The notes under the pieces were generated by a model that was not told where the DNA came from, did no database searches, and saw only the letters and a list, made by a program, of their open reading frames with translations. This document shows, one piece after another, positions 24,508 to 35,638 of a stretch of DNA of 64,000 bases. Numbering within the stretch: position 1 is the first letter of the stretch; each line of letters begins with the position of its first letter. The translations under genes and the position numbers were made by a program. This DNA comes from Acorus gramineus (Eukaryota; Streptophyta; Magnoliopsida; Acorales; Acoraceae): the NCBI GenBank assembly GCA_030737835.1, contig CM060848.1, positions 16,082,804 through 16,146,803 on the forward strand, written 5' to 3'.

Positions 24508-27290
24508 GGGGCCTTCGCCCACCATAACCTATCATCATCATCATCACCACAATCTATCCTCGCCTTTATTAGGTCATTCTCTTCGTTCCACATATAATTA
24601 CGGGTTTCTTTCGTTCATTTTTCATCTTCTTCTTTAAGTTCCTGTATTAGTATTTTTTTTTATATATTGTTATTCAAACTATGAAACCTTGAATACCACA
24701 CATGGTTGCTTTGCTTGAAGTAGCAGTATTTATTTGTGTGGTTTCTATTCTCCTCCTCGAGGTACATGTGTATTTACATTTCTAATTAAGTTGCGTTCAC
24801 AACTTGGCTTCTTATTATTATGTTAATTTGGAATTTGCAAGTATATTAAGTTTTAACCAATCTTTCTGTTATTTTTGGAATATGTGCTGTCAAATTATTT
24901 TTATTTTTATTTTTTTTCCTATTGGTTTGCGTTAAGTGGAGTTTGAAGATGTTGGCCCGAAAAGGTTGACTTGATTTTGACTTTTGGGTTGGTGGGTGAT
25001 TCTCGAGATTCATAGGAATTTTGGTTTCCCGTGGTTCTGTGGTTCACATTCACTTGTATTTTGAAGAAAAACTTGCTTTTTTCTCGGGAAATCAATAATG
25101 GAATCAAACTCAAGACATGGAAAACTTAGGTTAGTGTGGCTATAATTACAGTTGTGTTGAGAGGTCAAAACTGAAACCCATCACTCAATTTCACTTTTTT
25201 TTTTTTTTCTCCTTACCAACTTTAATTAAAGTTGTGGTTTTCAGATCTGTTTTTATTCAAAGGTGTTATACTACTACTAACTTTAGCTGTCCATCGGATA
25301 AAAAAGGGCAGAGCTTTCGGTTATGGATCCCCCACCATCCAGCTTGGACGGTGACTTGTTTTGATACTTTTGTTTGAATACTAAACATTCAAAAAATAAG
25401 AAAGAAAGATAAGAACAAGAAAAACTGGGGTTTGTTTCCACATGGATCCTCTCTGATTGGTTTCCTAGAATTATATGATTAAGATCACTGTTACCATGAA
25501 GTCTTCCTGAAGTTTGGTAATTTTTTAATGTACAATTTTATTGATCTTAAACTTATATCAGCGGATGATAAGAGCAGGTGGAGATGAGTGAGGTCACCAT
25601 TGTGTTGCCTGCCTTGTTAGGCATTGAGACAAATAGCGCGCACTTGGGCTTGTTTGGTGACATTTCCATCTATTACAACAGCCTGAATAATTTTTATAAT
25701 CTCTAGTTCAATTTATTTATGCCGGCGATTTTATGGTTCTTGATGAAGTTAAACTTTGTCCCCCTGTTTGGGTAGTAGGATGGAGGAGAATAGGGAGGAA
25801 TAATGTGAAATAAGTCTAAAAACATATTTGTTTGCAAAACATATGTGGATATGCCAATGCTAGATTATGTGAAAATAAATTAGTATTGGTATTTTAGGTC
25901 TCTCATGGAATTATATTATTTCACCCAACCTATTCCACTAGTATAAAAAGAATCCAGATGTCAAATCACATGTTATCACAATGTAGAATTACAAACAATG
26001 TGTGGAACAATGAAAGAAAGAAAACAATTGAGATAACATGTTCCACATACTTATCATGTGACTTGAAGTATTTAGGACCAGATTTATTAGCTAGATAATT
26101 TCACCGGGACAACAATTAGAATGACACTAGAAATGTGTACTCGCTGTATAGGATACAAGCTGTCAGGAAGAAAGGCAAGTCAAGATGGGCCAGCAAGATC
26201 TAGCGGGCCTGATGGTCCATCAGAACAACCTTTAGTGAAGCTATATCATAAGCCAACGGTGCTGACAGCAGTAGGACCAAACATTTTTTTATTTTTGTAC
26301 AAAGGTCCGTCCCAACATACATTGACAAGTCTTACTATTAGTACAAGGCTCATAGGCCCAGAATAAACTATAGGTCAAGCCCACGATAACCAGCCAACTA
26401 AGGCTGTCAAAGTTTGTTTGTTTGTTTTTTCTTGTCATCAAGGAGGATGGAAATCGGGCAGTCCCCTTGAAAGGAAGTGTCCCTAATCACATGACCCAAG
26501 CCATTTGGATAGTTAACCTGTAGAGCTGTTGGAATTGTTTTTTTTTTTTTTTTTCTTCTAAGTTTAAAAATTGGTTTTAACGCTTTTTGACTTGTGGTGA
26601 TGAAGTAACAAAGAGATCTTTCTTCTTCTGCTCTCTATCTCAAGTTCCTCTTCTTTCTCATTTTCTATCCCCTAGGATGCGGCATCATATCCCCACCCAC
26701 ACAATTTTTTGTCGTCAATTGGAATTATAGAATCTGGTATGAGGTGCTCTTCTCATCAACATTGGAAGATTTTGTGCATTTTCACAATTGATTCTCTGAA
26801 AACAATATATGTTGTTGAATTTCCATGTTGATGAATGCCAAGAAAACTTTTCCCTGTTTAAATACATACAATTTGTAAGCCTCCCAAAACACACACACAC
26901 ACACCCCAAAAAGAAAAAGAAACGCCGCTTATTCATCCCCTATGTATATAATATATTATATATATAGGTAGGACAGAGGTTCCCATCGTTCACTTTAAAG
27001 GCATGAAATGAAATGCTCATGATTAAAGGAAGCTACATGATGAGGAGCATGATGAAGGACACAGTTAGTGAGTAAAGTATTCGGAGTAAAATAATATAAA
27101 AAGGGAGAAGAGGGCATCTTTGTAAGGTAAGATACTCTATTAAGGGCGCTTCTTGAATCAGCCGATCAGCCCTTTTAACCCTCGGGTAGATATATTTGTT
27201 TAGAAGTTACATGGTCGGAAGACCATATATGATGTTTAAGGTGAAAAATATGACCGGTTAAAATACAATCTCTTATTAGTGCTAGCACAT
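24508..27290. other. 3' region of the small gene and gene-free spacer
   Basis: AT-rich DNA. An AC repeat lies near 26889-26904. A region at 25757-25985 starts with CCCCTGTTTGGGTAGTAGGA and looks like one end of a MITE, without a detectable partner. No gene recognised. Confidence 0.4.
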
Positions 27291-27292
27291 TA

Positions 27293-27522
27293 GGCTGCGT
27301 TTCGTTGCGCAATTACGTAGCTTTTGCGATTGCAAGAAGCTGATTCTACAATAGTGTAACAAAACAGTTTTACAATGGTAGTTTTCTGCAAACAGATTTC
27401 AGGCAAATAATGTCCAAAAGCTGCGATTTGAGAAAACTATGGAGAGACAGCTTCCTGCAGAATCAGTTTTAAACCCAACGATTGCAAAAAATCAATTTTG
27501 CAATTGCATTACTAAACGCTAC
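27293..27522. mobile_element. MITE of a second family, copy 1
   Basis: A 230-bp element bounded by GGCTGCGTTTCGTTGCGCAA and the complement of TGTAGCGTTTAGTAATGCAA. Its interior shares AGCTGCGATTT, CAGCTTCCTGCA and ATTGCAA words with the element at 31350, which is almost exactly the same length but in inverse order. Confidence 0.6.
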
Positions 27523-27529
27523 ATATGCC

Positions 27530-28043
27530 TTGTGCTTACACTCCTGGTCAAGGGAAAAATCGTCGAAATGGATCCCACCTACCTAACATGATGCCATCAT
27601 CTTGCACTCATCTTATCAATTGAGACCAAATGCATGGTTTCTATTTCATTAATAGTTCCAATGTATCATGTCATTTATATATTTTTATCATACAAGATGT
27701 ACCTAACATCGTATTTAGTCCTTATACTAATGTGACGATAGCCATCTCTATCTAACATCATGTATAGTCCTATGACCATTGTCCTTGTGTTGTCTGTAGA
27801 CAAAAGGCAAATTCTTGCTTGCTAAAAGAAATGGGCACTCCTTGCGGTAAACTTAAAACTTCATTTACTAGATTTAAATCTATAAACGCCATTCATATAG
27901 TTCATATCGAGTCGATCAGTTCTATGTCATTCCAAAGAATGATTCAAGAGAAAAAATAATGTTTGATTGATGCTTGAGCATTTATCTGAAGAACTGAATA
28001 TTAATGGTTGAAAACAAACTCTTGTGGTGAAATAGATGAGTTC
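27530..28043. other. Gene-free spacer
   Basis: AT-rich sequence containing a partly repeated ATCATGT/CCTAACATC motif near 27585-27765. Nothing coding is recognised. Confidence 0.35.
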
Positions 28044-28055
28044 AACAAATGACAT

Positions 28056-28705
28056 TTTTTTTTTTTTTTTTGATCGGTAAAGCAAATATTATATTCCTCT
28101 CACTAATGAACAAGATGTACAACGAGTATAGGGTTACAAAATATCAAGAAAATTCAAAAGGGATATAGGAAATAGAATGATGTGAGGGAACAGAGCTAGA
28201 GAAGAGCAAGTAGAAAGAAAGCATGCTATTGGTTCATCTGAGTTTCTCGCGATTGAAGGGAGAGCCGTTGATGTCCCTGTCCATGAGTGCTTGGAACTCA
28301 GGCCATACATGAGTCCTTAAAAACTTGGTGTAACCCATTTGAGATTGCCAACTAGCTAACATGTCAGCAGGGGCATTTCCCTCTCGATGAATATGAGTGA
28401 GTTTCACTGCTATAAATGTTCTACAATCAGCCCGTATAGATTTGCAAAGCCGTCGTACCCTCCACGGGACCTTGTCGCTGCAGGTAACCCAGTGAATTGC
28501 AACCTTGGAGTCACTTTCCACCCATAGATGGTTTACACCAAGCTCCATGGCAGCTTTGACACACTGCCCAATCGCTTGCAACTCCAGGAAGTTGATAGTC
28601 TTCGCCTCAACACGGGCAGCAACTGCTTGAACAAGATGGCCAAACTGATCCCTCAATAGAAAGCCATATCCCGCCCTGTCGTCAGATTTGGAGCCATCTG
28701 TATTT
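28056..28705 (-). mobile_element. 5'-truncated LINE insertion
   Basis: A 650-bp insertion flanked by a perfect 12-bp duplication AACAAATGACAT (28044-28055 and 28706-28717). On the plus-strand left side it begins with a T tract, which is the poly(A) tail of a minus-strand LINE, followed by a short 3' UTR and the C-terminal RNase H domain of the ORF2 polyprotein. Perfect duplication and an open frame indicate a recent, 5'-truncated target-primed insertion. Confidence 0.85.
28234..28703 (-). pseudogene. LINE ORF2 fragment: RNase H domain
   Basis: An open frame of about 156 codons with no ATG at its start, cut off by 5' truncation of the LINE. It encodes an RNase H fold: NTDGS (first Asp), NFLELQAI (Glu), WVESDSKVAIHW (second Asp) and HREGNAPADMLA (conserved His and last Asp). 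All four DEDD metal-binding residues are present. The family degrades RNA in RNA/DNA hybrids during reverse transcription. Because there is no start codon or promoter of its own and it sits inside the target-site duplication, it is a retrotransposon remnant and not a host gene. Confidence 0.85.
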
Positions 28706-28719
28706 AACAAATGACATGT

Positions 28720-29780
28720 TTAGAGTGTCAAATTCAAATTTGTTGATTATAGTCCAATACATGAATTTATGGTTCCATTCGATATCATATACAGAGCGGG
28801 AATGACAGAATGTGGCAGATGACTAAATATGACTTTATAGCTCCTCATAAATATTATAAAGAAAGCAGGAGGTAATTGGAGTCACTCATTTTAAATGAGT
28901 AGTTTGTGATTAATTGGACATATTTGCTAGCCCACAAAGGGTGATCAAACCAACAGGTGTGCCACCTCGAACGGGTCCAGGCATGCATGCATGCACATAA
29001 CTAGTCCACTAGGGGGCAACCACACCAAACCTGGGTGCCTGAACATAACCAGCCTTTTGCGGTGTAAAGTTTTGAAAGCTAATCACACTACTTTACCCTA
29101 AAAATTTTAACAGTAAGTTCCAGATATACTAGACTTGCCATGAAATTAGAGATGGAAATGATTACTTCAATATTTGGTCGTAGCCCTTCACATTGGACTC
29201 TGTCTGAAAAATGGCTATCAAGGTAAGGTACGTAGGCCAAAAAAAGGACTGTCTGGGTTCAATATTTCATCTTGATAATATATTGAAGTAGAGTCCATTG
29301 GTTCCAATTGGAATACTACTGCACGAGATGTTATCTTTAAATAATTAAGTTAACTAACAACTAACATCCTTAGAGCTTGTACGTTCAATAAAAAAATGGC
29401 CCTTATTCGAATATGATTACAAAATGTGACTCGAATACTACGCTTTGAGGACTTAATGACAACATTCCCTCAACAAATCATTGTCTATGATTTGATTGGC
29501 TTTAACTTACTAAGCCTAACATGGCCAATTATGATTGCACATGCTTCAGATTCATCCCCACGCAAATACATTGTTTATGGAGGAAGAACAACTAATCTTA
29601 AATTGGAAAGTGTAGAGAGAGAGAGATAAATCAAACTAATGTGATGATAGCCATGTGTTCAAAGGAATCCGAAACGTAGGCAGCCTTCGTCTCTTTCCCT
29701 CCAATTCTTATACTTGTTACAGTACCAACAACAGTTGTGTCCATGTGCTCTTCCACTTGACTCTCCTACTCTCTTTCTTT
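28720..29780. other. Gene-free spacer
   Basis: AT-rich spacer with a short CATG tandem repeat at about 28983-28996. Upstream part of the next small gene's promoter at its right end. Confidence 0.4.
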
Positions 29781-29783
29781 ATC

Positions 29784-29793
29784 TCTATATATA
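29784..29793 (+). promoter_or_regulatory. TATA box of small basic-protein gene 2
   Basis: CTATATATAC about 120 bases upstream of the ATG at 29914, preceded by a CT-rich tract, the usual layout of a plant core promoter. Confidence 0.6.
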
Positions 29794-29913
29794 CTCACAG
29801 ATGGACACTTCTTATGCATGCTCTCTAACCTCAACAAAACTCATCGATCAAAGCCTTGACCTTTCCATCTCCTTGAAAATCTAGAGCAATAGGAGTAATA
29901 CCCCAGGTAAATA

Positions 29914-30231
29914 ATGGGTATTCGTGAGATGTTGGGATGGAGTGGACGGGGACGTTATCAGAGGCTGCAGCACGAGAAGCCCACCACGAGGCCAAGGAGG
30001 AGATGGGTGAAGAGGATCATGAATGGGAAGGTGGCAGGGTTTCGGATGCCATCCACCAAGAGATTGAATTGGAGGCGTGTTTCCATGATCTTAGTAATGC
30101 CGAGGAGGATTGCTGGAATGTACACCGAGTTGGAGAGGATGATTATGAAACTGGAGGGGGTCTATCCCACTGTCACCTTCTCCTCCCAATGGGGTCTTCC
30201 TGTTATATCTTACTGTCCGTCTTTTTATTAA
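29914..30231 (+). CDS. Small basic plant protein of unknown function (105 aa)
   Basis: Single-exon gene with a TATA box at 29784 and a CA-rich leader. The protein begins MGIREMLGWSGRGRYQRL and has a basic middle (RPRRRWVKRI). It then has the segments RLNWRRVSMILVMPRRIAGM and YTELERMIMKLEGVYPTVTF, and a hydrophobic C-terminal stretch containing SSQWGLPVIS. This last motif, and the order Arg-rich head, WRRxS..VMPRRIA, YPTVxFSSQWGLPV, resembles a set of small uncharacterised angiosperm proteins. I know no biochemical function. An overlapping frame at 29937-30293 is open by chance and lacks this pattern. Confidence 0.7.
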   Translation: MGIREMLGWSGRGRYQRLQHEKPTTRPRRRWVKRIMNGKVAGFRMPSTKRLNWRRVSMILVMPRRIAGMYTELERMIMKLEGVYPTVTFSSQWGLPVISYCPSFY

Positions 30232-30239
30232 AAACAGAA

Positions 30240-31340
30240 CCGCTGCTGTTTATCATCTTCTTTTTATGTTCCTCCCAAAATTTCGAACATTAAAAGGCTT
30301 GTTCACATGTTTTGTGTGTTTCTTGTTTTCTCATCAAATTGTAAGATTGGTTTTTGATCCAAAAACATAATGAAGTATAACATAATGTTACGATGTGCAA
30401 AATAAAATGTACATGTATCTGAGTATGTTTCACTATTTTAGTTTAGGAAAATGATATATCCAATCTCTTGTGCAGCTTCAATTGCAATCCACACCGTTGT
30501 TTTTTTTTTAAAAAAAAAATCATACTTTCTCATTGAAGTTCATGCTGTTATATGAAATGAAGTATATATTTGGATATATTGGTTTTTTTTTTTTTTGTAC
30601 CATAGACTATGATAGAATCTCATAAACTATTATAGCATAGTATATATTACAGTATCATAATGTATAAGACTGTAAAACGGGTTACAAAAGGTATCAGCGC
30701 TTTTTAGTTTAATAAGTGAACTTTGTAAGACGGGTCCAACTGATTGGATGGAGCTAGCTAATTAACATGTACTCTTGTGATAATGCCAGTTAAATTACGT
30801 TAAGCAAATCACAACCAAATCACATTTGAAGAGGGTGGTTCTTTGTCAGCTCCCTTCACATCTTTTATCCCTGGCAATCATGCAGAGCAGTTTAGTACAG
30901 GACAAATGGGTCAGTCAATTGGATCTTTGACTGGTCGTTTGATGATGCTGGGTGATCTTCAATACACTTCTTCCACATTATAGAGAATATTTTTACTTGC
31001 AAAAGTCTTTTCTAAATGAAAGATGGAATGATTTATGTGTGTCCATTTTTATTTGAAAAATTCTTCAAGCATATGTGCTTTTAAAATAAAAAAATTCGGA
31101 CGGTATTTGGTAATCTGCAATACTATATTGGCATATATGTGCAACAATTGAACATCTTCCCTTAATGTATCAAGTGCGGGAATGCAATACTCATAAATTA
31201 AAAAACACAAGTTACATGTATAATCTTGTCTAGTGCCTCTCTTAAATTGGTTAAGTCGGTCCCTCTTTGATCCACCCAGATGTTAGATTACCCAACACAT
31301 TAGATTGAGCAACTTTTCTGCAGATGAATTATATTTTATA
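30240..31340. other. 3' UTR and gene-free spacer
   Basis: AT-rich DNA with T/A runs at about 30502-30520. No gene, RNA or clear repeat recognised. Confidence 0.4.
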
Positions 31341-31349
31341 ACTTCACTA

Positions 31350-31581
31350 AGGGTGCGTTTGGTTGCACGATTACAAAACTAATTCTGTAAGAATCTAAGT
31401 TTTAAAATTGATTCTACAGGAAGCTCATTTTCTCAGCTTTTTAAAATCGCAGCTTTTGGACACTATCTGCCTAAAATCTGTGTGTAGGAAGCTGTTACAG
31501 TAAAACTGTTTGATTGCATGATTGCAAATGCAGCTTCCTGCAATCGCAAACGCTGCGCAATTGCGCAACCAAACGCACCCT
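31350..31581. mobile_element. MITE of the second family, copy 2
   Basis: A 232-bp element with strong inverted termini AGGGTGCGTTTGGTTGCACG and the complement of AGGGTGCGTTTGGTTGCGCA, flanked by TA on both sides. The interior carries GCAGCTTCCTGCAATCGCAA. It is related to the element at 27293. Confidence 0.7.
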
Positions 31582-31882
31582 TAATGTTAACCGCAGTATA
31601 AAAAAACAATAAGCATCGCACTTGTAAAGAAAGCCCTTTACAGAAAGAAAGCCCTTTACAGTGCCAAAAAAATTGCACAAAGCTGACTACTTAAACTCTC
31701 ATTAATTATCTAGTTCATTATTTCTCCACAACTCAAATATATGCAACCACACCAAGAAAAAAAATTCAACAGATCATAAGGGGAAAACTCAATAAAACCC
31801 TCTAAATTAAAAAGAAAGAATGAGTTATATTGAACCAATAGGGAAGCATTGTAAGGGAGTTGAATATTGTGACTTGCAGAGG

Positions 31883-32215
31883 TTAGAATCGAGCGAGGCC
31901 TCTCATGTTGCCTCCCGAAGCAAAACCAATCATGCAGTGAACATAACAGTCCCCTATGCTGGTGAATCGGCGCTTCACTTTTGTTGTTCGCTTTGCGCTT
32001 CTTGAGGCGTAGCATTTCTTGTTCTCTGGTGGACACCGCTTTGTCCGTTGTTGTTCATTCTCCTCCTCGTCTCCTTCTTCTTCTTCTTCCACTTCAATTA
32101 TTGGAGCAAGCCTACTCTTTAGTATCTCCTCGACGTCCTTAAAGGACATGGTGCGGACGCTTTTCTCACTTGCACATGACACCACCCACAGCAACTTGAA
32201 CCCTCTCTGCTTCAT
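31883..32215 (-). CDS. Hypothetical small acidic/basic protein (110 aa)
   Basis: A single open frame from ATG at 32215. It has a basic N-terminus, a run of glutamates (VEEEEEGDEEENEQQ, about 42-56) and a basic second half (SAKRTTKVKRRF). A symmetrical TATA-like GTATATATAC lies at 32355-32364, about 140 bases upstream, and the leader is CT/GA-rich, consistent with transcription. I do not recognise the protein. The glutamate run comes from a TTC/CTC simple repeat, so chance openness is possible. Confidence 0.38.
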   Translation of the reverse strand: MKQRGFKLLWVVSCASEKSVRTMSFKDVEEILKSRLAPIIEVEEEEEGDEEENEQQRTKRCPPENKKCYASRSAKRTTKVKRRFTSIGDCYVHCMIGFASGGNMRGLARF

Positions 32216-32369
32216 AATTCTCTCTCTGTAAAATCTTTACCTTTCTTTCCTACTTGCTTGCAAAAAAACTTTAGTTGTTCTGGATGTCGGGATTTGAGAA
32301 CCCAGATCTTGAAGAGAACTATTGGATATGAACCAGGCATTCACAGTTTGAAGAGTATATATACAAGAC

Positions 32370-34330
32370 TGTTCCAACCGTGTCTTTGGCGGGGTCAGAA
32401 GACAATGTTGATGGTAGGTAGACTTGCTCCATTACAGATTGTTTTTTTTAAAAAAAAATTGATGTATCTCCAATGATTAATTTAGTCTGATCGTTTCAAT
32501 GCTTATTAATATTGTTTTTATGAGGTTGCAGAACTTGTTTATAAGGCTTACTGATTCTTTCCGATAGAAAAGGCATACAAAAGCCAATGCACCAATTTAA
32601 AAAATTGAGCTATAGTCAATTTTGATTGGACCAACTATTTGTTGGAAGCTTTCAAAGATAATAACACGTTGAGTTTGAGAGGTTTCTTGAATAAGCCATA
32701 TCAACCCGGTCTTTCTTGTTTAACAAAGTTAAATTACGCGTTAGGAATCGTTATAACTTCATCAGCTATCAGGGTCGTCTCATAAAAAAATAACCCAAAA
32801 ACGCAAGTAGAGATAGCTTGATTGTGTACAGGTTGAACAGGCTCTATGTCATCCCCGAAGATCAATAGAAATTGTCCCTGGCAGTTAATTTTTGGTGAGT
32901 GATCTTTGATACTAACTTATCTTGATATATACCTCATTTGTTTATTGTTGTTGAAGGACTTAACATAAGGATCAAAACATATATAGACATCCTTAACAGT
33001 CTCCTTTTCTGTATCCGTGTTTATAATTCACAATTCGTCTTAAATAAAATATATAGATGCAGATGTATTAAAAGTTATCTAATATATCTACCTATGTATG
33101 ACGTTCTGGATGCAAGAGATACTAATTTGTTACCACCACTGCGAAATTAATTTTATTTTTAACATACTTGAATTTGTTTGCGAATACCACTCGTCTCTCA
33201 TAGAAATCACTATTTCTATGGAATGAACATTGATAACATCCAAACTAGTTTCAGTTCCAATTGGCTGTATCCAATTTATTAATTCAATACAATATGAATA
33301 CAGAAAGAAAAGCATGTATATATTGTGTTCGTTATATTTTCATTCCTACGGGACGCCATTTGATTCTGAAGCAGAACAGGGTCACGAGATTGGATGGGAC
33401 ATAATTAAAAACATGTATGGCACAAATATGAACTCTTGTTTTAGATACATTATGTTTTAGAGGGGTCTTACACTCAATTTTTTTCTCAGTCCAAAATACA
33501 GTCTTATATACTTTGTTAGAAATCCAATGAAACATATACGTCATTAGATGTTGTATATACCTTATTAAACTTTTTTACACTTACTAAAAATGAATTCATT
33601 CAATTTCGAAATGAAGAGATATACATTTTTTTTCAAAACATATAATTCATTAGATAATGTTTACTGTTTTTTAAAAAATAAAAACATGTTTGACTTGAGT
33701 TTTAGTTAGTAAAAAAAACTGAATTTAACATTTTCTTATTTTTTATACTGAGTATTTTATAGCCCACTGGGAGTGGGCCTATGGGCGGTAAAGGGAACAA
33801 AATCAATTTACATGATCCGGGTTGCTAGATCCTTCCGCTCCGCTCTTGTCTAATTGGGTGGTATTGGTTGTCGACGATATGTGACATGAGTATGCAAATT
33901 AGGGTTTTATGACAAAATGAGTTTTTTACATACATCAACAGAAAAGTTGATTCTCTATTTATAGAGTTAAGTCTAGCTGGTTGACACGACATGGTCCGTC
34001 ACATTTACAGGCCGGCCCAACATGATCTAGTAGGCCGTAGGCCTGTATCTTTAACCAGCTCGGCCCGGCCCGGCCCATTTTACATTTTTGGAGAAACGAA
34101 AGTCTAACATCACATGAGAGAGGCGGCTTCATCAAATCCAAATTCATCTGTGCAACGACGGTCAACGGATGAACGAGAGCGGTCCATTTGCTCCGAGAAC
34201 TTGGTGTGTGTCCATTCATTCGTCCATTGATCAAAACATTCAAAACTAGCTAGCTTTATTACTTTGACTACAAATTGGAAAAATGTGACACTGTCGTCAC
34301 GGGAGACCAAAAAAAAAAACCATAAATTGT
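32370..34330. other. Gene-free spacer
   Basis: AT-rich spacer; a short GGCCC/GGCCGG block at 34008-34078 is related to the repeat at 19.3-20 kb. No gene recognised. Confidence 0.4.
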
Positions 34331-34454
34331 CATCCAATCCAATCCAATAAAAAGTAATAACAACCATCGAACCACCCCAATTGCATACTCCCCCACCTAA
34401 ACGCTCTCTCCGCCGTCCATTGATTCGAAGAAAAGCAAACTTATCCGATCCGAT

Positions 34455-34706
34455 ATGACGACGAGAGGAACCAACCAGAAAGGAAATCATCCTCAAAAGA
34501 ATAACATCAAAGCAAAGACAAAGCAGTTTTTGTCGATCCCATTCAAGAACATCATCAACAACAAGCGTTTGTTCAAGCCCCGTACTGCTACCACATCTTC
34601 CACGTGCGCTCCCACCTCTTCTTCAGCCGATTACTCACATGGGTTCTTGAAATCCCTCATTCAAAGCAATGCTTTCTACGCCCCCGATTCCAATGTTCAT
34701 CAATAA
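34455..34706 (+). CDS. Hypothetical small basic Ser/Thr-rich protein (83 aa)
   Basis: An ATG-initiated frame starting MTTRGTNQKGNHPQKNNIKA, with a Lys/Asn-rich first half, then KRLFKPRTATTSSTCAPTSS and a tail containing HGFLKSLIQSNAFYAP. The leader upstream is less AT-rich and contains CCAATCCAATCCAATAAA, but no clear TATA box. Codon choice is compatible with a gene. Function unknown; it may be a short genuine gene or chance. Confidence 0.4.
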   Translation: MTTRGTNQKGNHPQKNNIKAKTKQFLSIPFKNIINNKRLFKPRTATTSSTCAPTSSSADYSHGFLKSLIQSNAFYAPDSNVHQ

Positions 34707-35638
34707 CAGCGACTCTGTCTCTTCTCGAAATTTTGGACGTGCAGTTTGATTTCATTGGTTATGTTTCTGGAGAAGCTCCTGCGTGTGTGCGGGTCGCTTT
34801 TTTTATTTTTTTTATAGCATATCAATATTTGATTCTGAAAATTGAATATGAGGGAGCTTCCTTGAATTGCTTTCTCAATATGTAAATTTGCTATTAGTGA
34901 TAACAGACGATATTTTTTGCAAATAGCATGAGCAAGGTTCAAAAGAATATCAGTTTCCCATCACTGAAAATAATTGATGCTTTCTTTTCTTAATAGAACA
35001 ATGTTTTTTTTTGGAAAAGTCAAAGAAGTTGAATGAATAATTGCTCGAACATTTATCAAATTGTCGTTCCAGATGGGAAAAGGATTTGGTATTTGCTTCA
35101 GGAGATTCCGTAGTGGGTCTTCTTCCGCGAGCTGATATGCAAAATTCTGGAGATCTTCTAACGAGAGTTCTTGTGAATTGTCTGATTGTCGACTTTAAAA
35201 TCCTTGACATCAAAGAATTTTGGAATCCATAAATTTCAGCCCTTCATTTCAGGGGTCAATCGTTTGGACAATTTTCGAAACAGTTTTAAAAAACTCCCTC
35301 CGGCATAATAGCTTTTTAAGAAATCTTCAGAACAGTTATTCCCCATTCTGTGCCTCAATTGAATGCCAGAACCCCAAAGGAACCCTACATATTAAAATGC
35401 ATTGTCAAAATATATTTATATTCCTCCAAAATATTCTGAATGTACAGAAGATGGTCGAGCTGGTAATACATCCTGCACTGGGTATTACAAAACAACTCAT
35501 TTTACTATTCTCATTTTATATGCTGATACTATACTGTGTTTGACTGCCCTATTCTGAATGTAGTTACAGGTGCAAAAATTAGTTCTAAGAGCTTCCCTCT
35601 GACAATATGGAGTAAGCTCACTCCAAGAATACTTACTA

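Noticed and set aside
28234..28710. Stand-alone host RNase H gene
   Set aside because: It has no ATG or promoter, lies inside a 12-bp target duplication and is followed by a poly(A) tail, so it is a truncated LINE.
29937..30293. 118-residue frame overlapping the small gene at 29914
   Set aside because: The frame starting at 29914 has the upstream TATA spacing, a better start context and the ordered motif WRR..VMPRRIA..SSQWGLPV; the overlapping frame has none of these.
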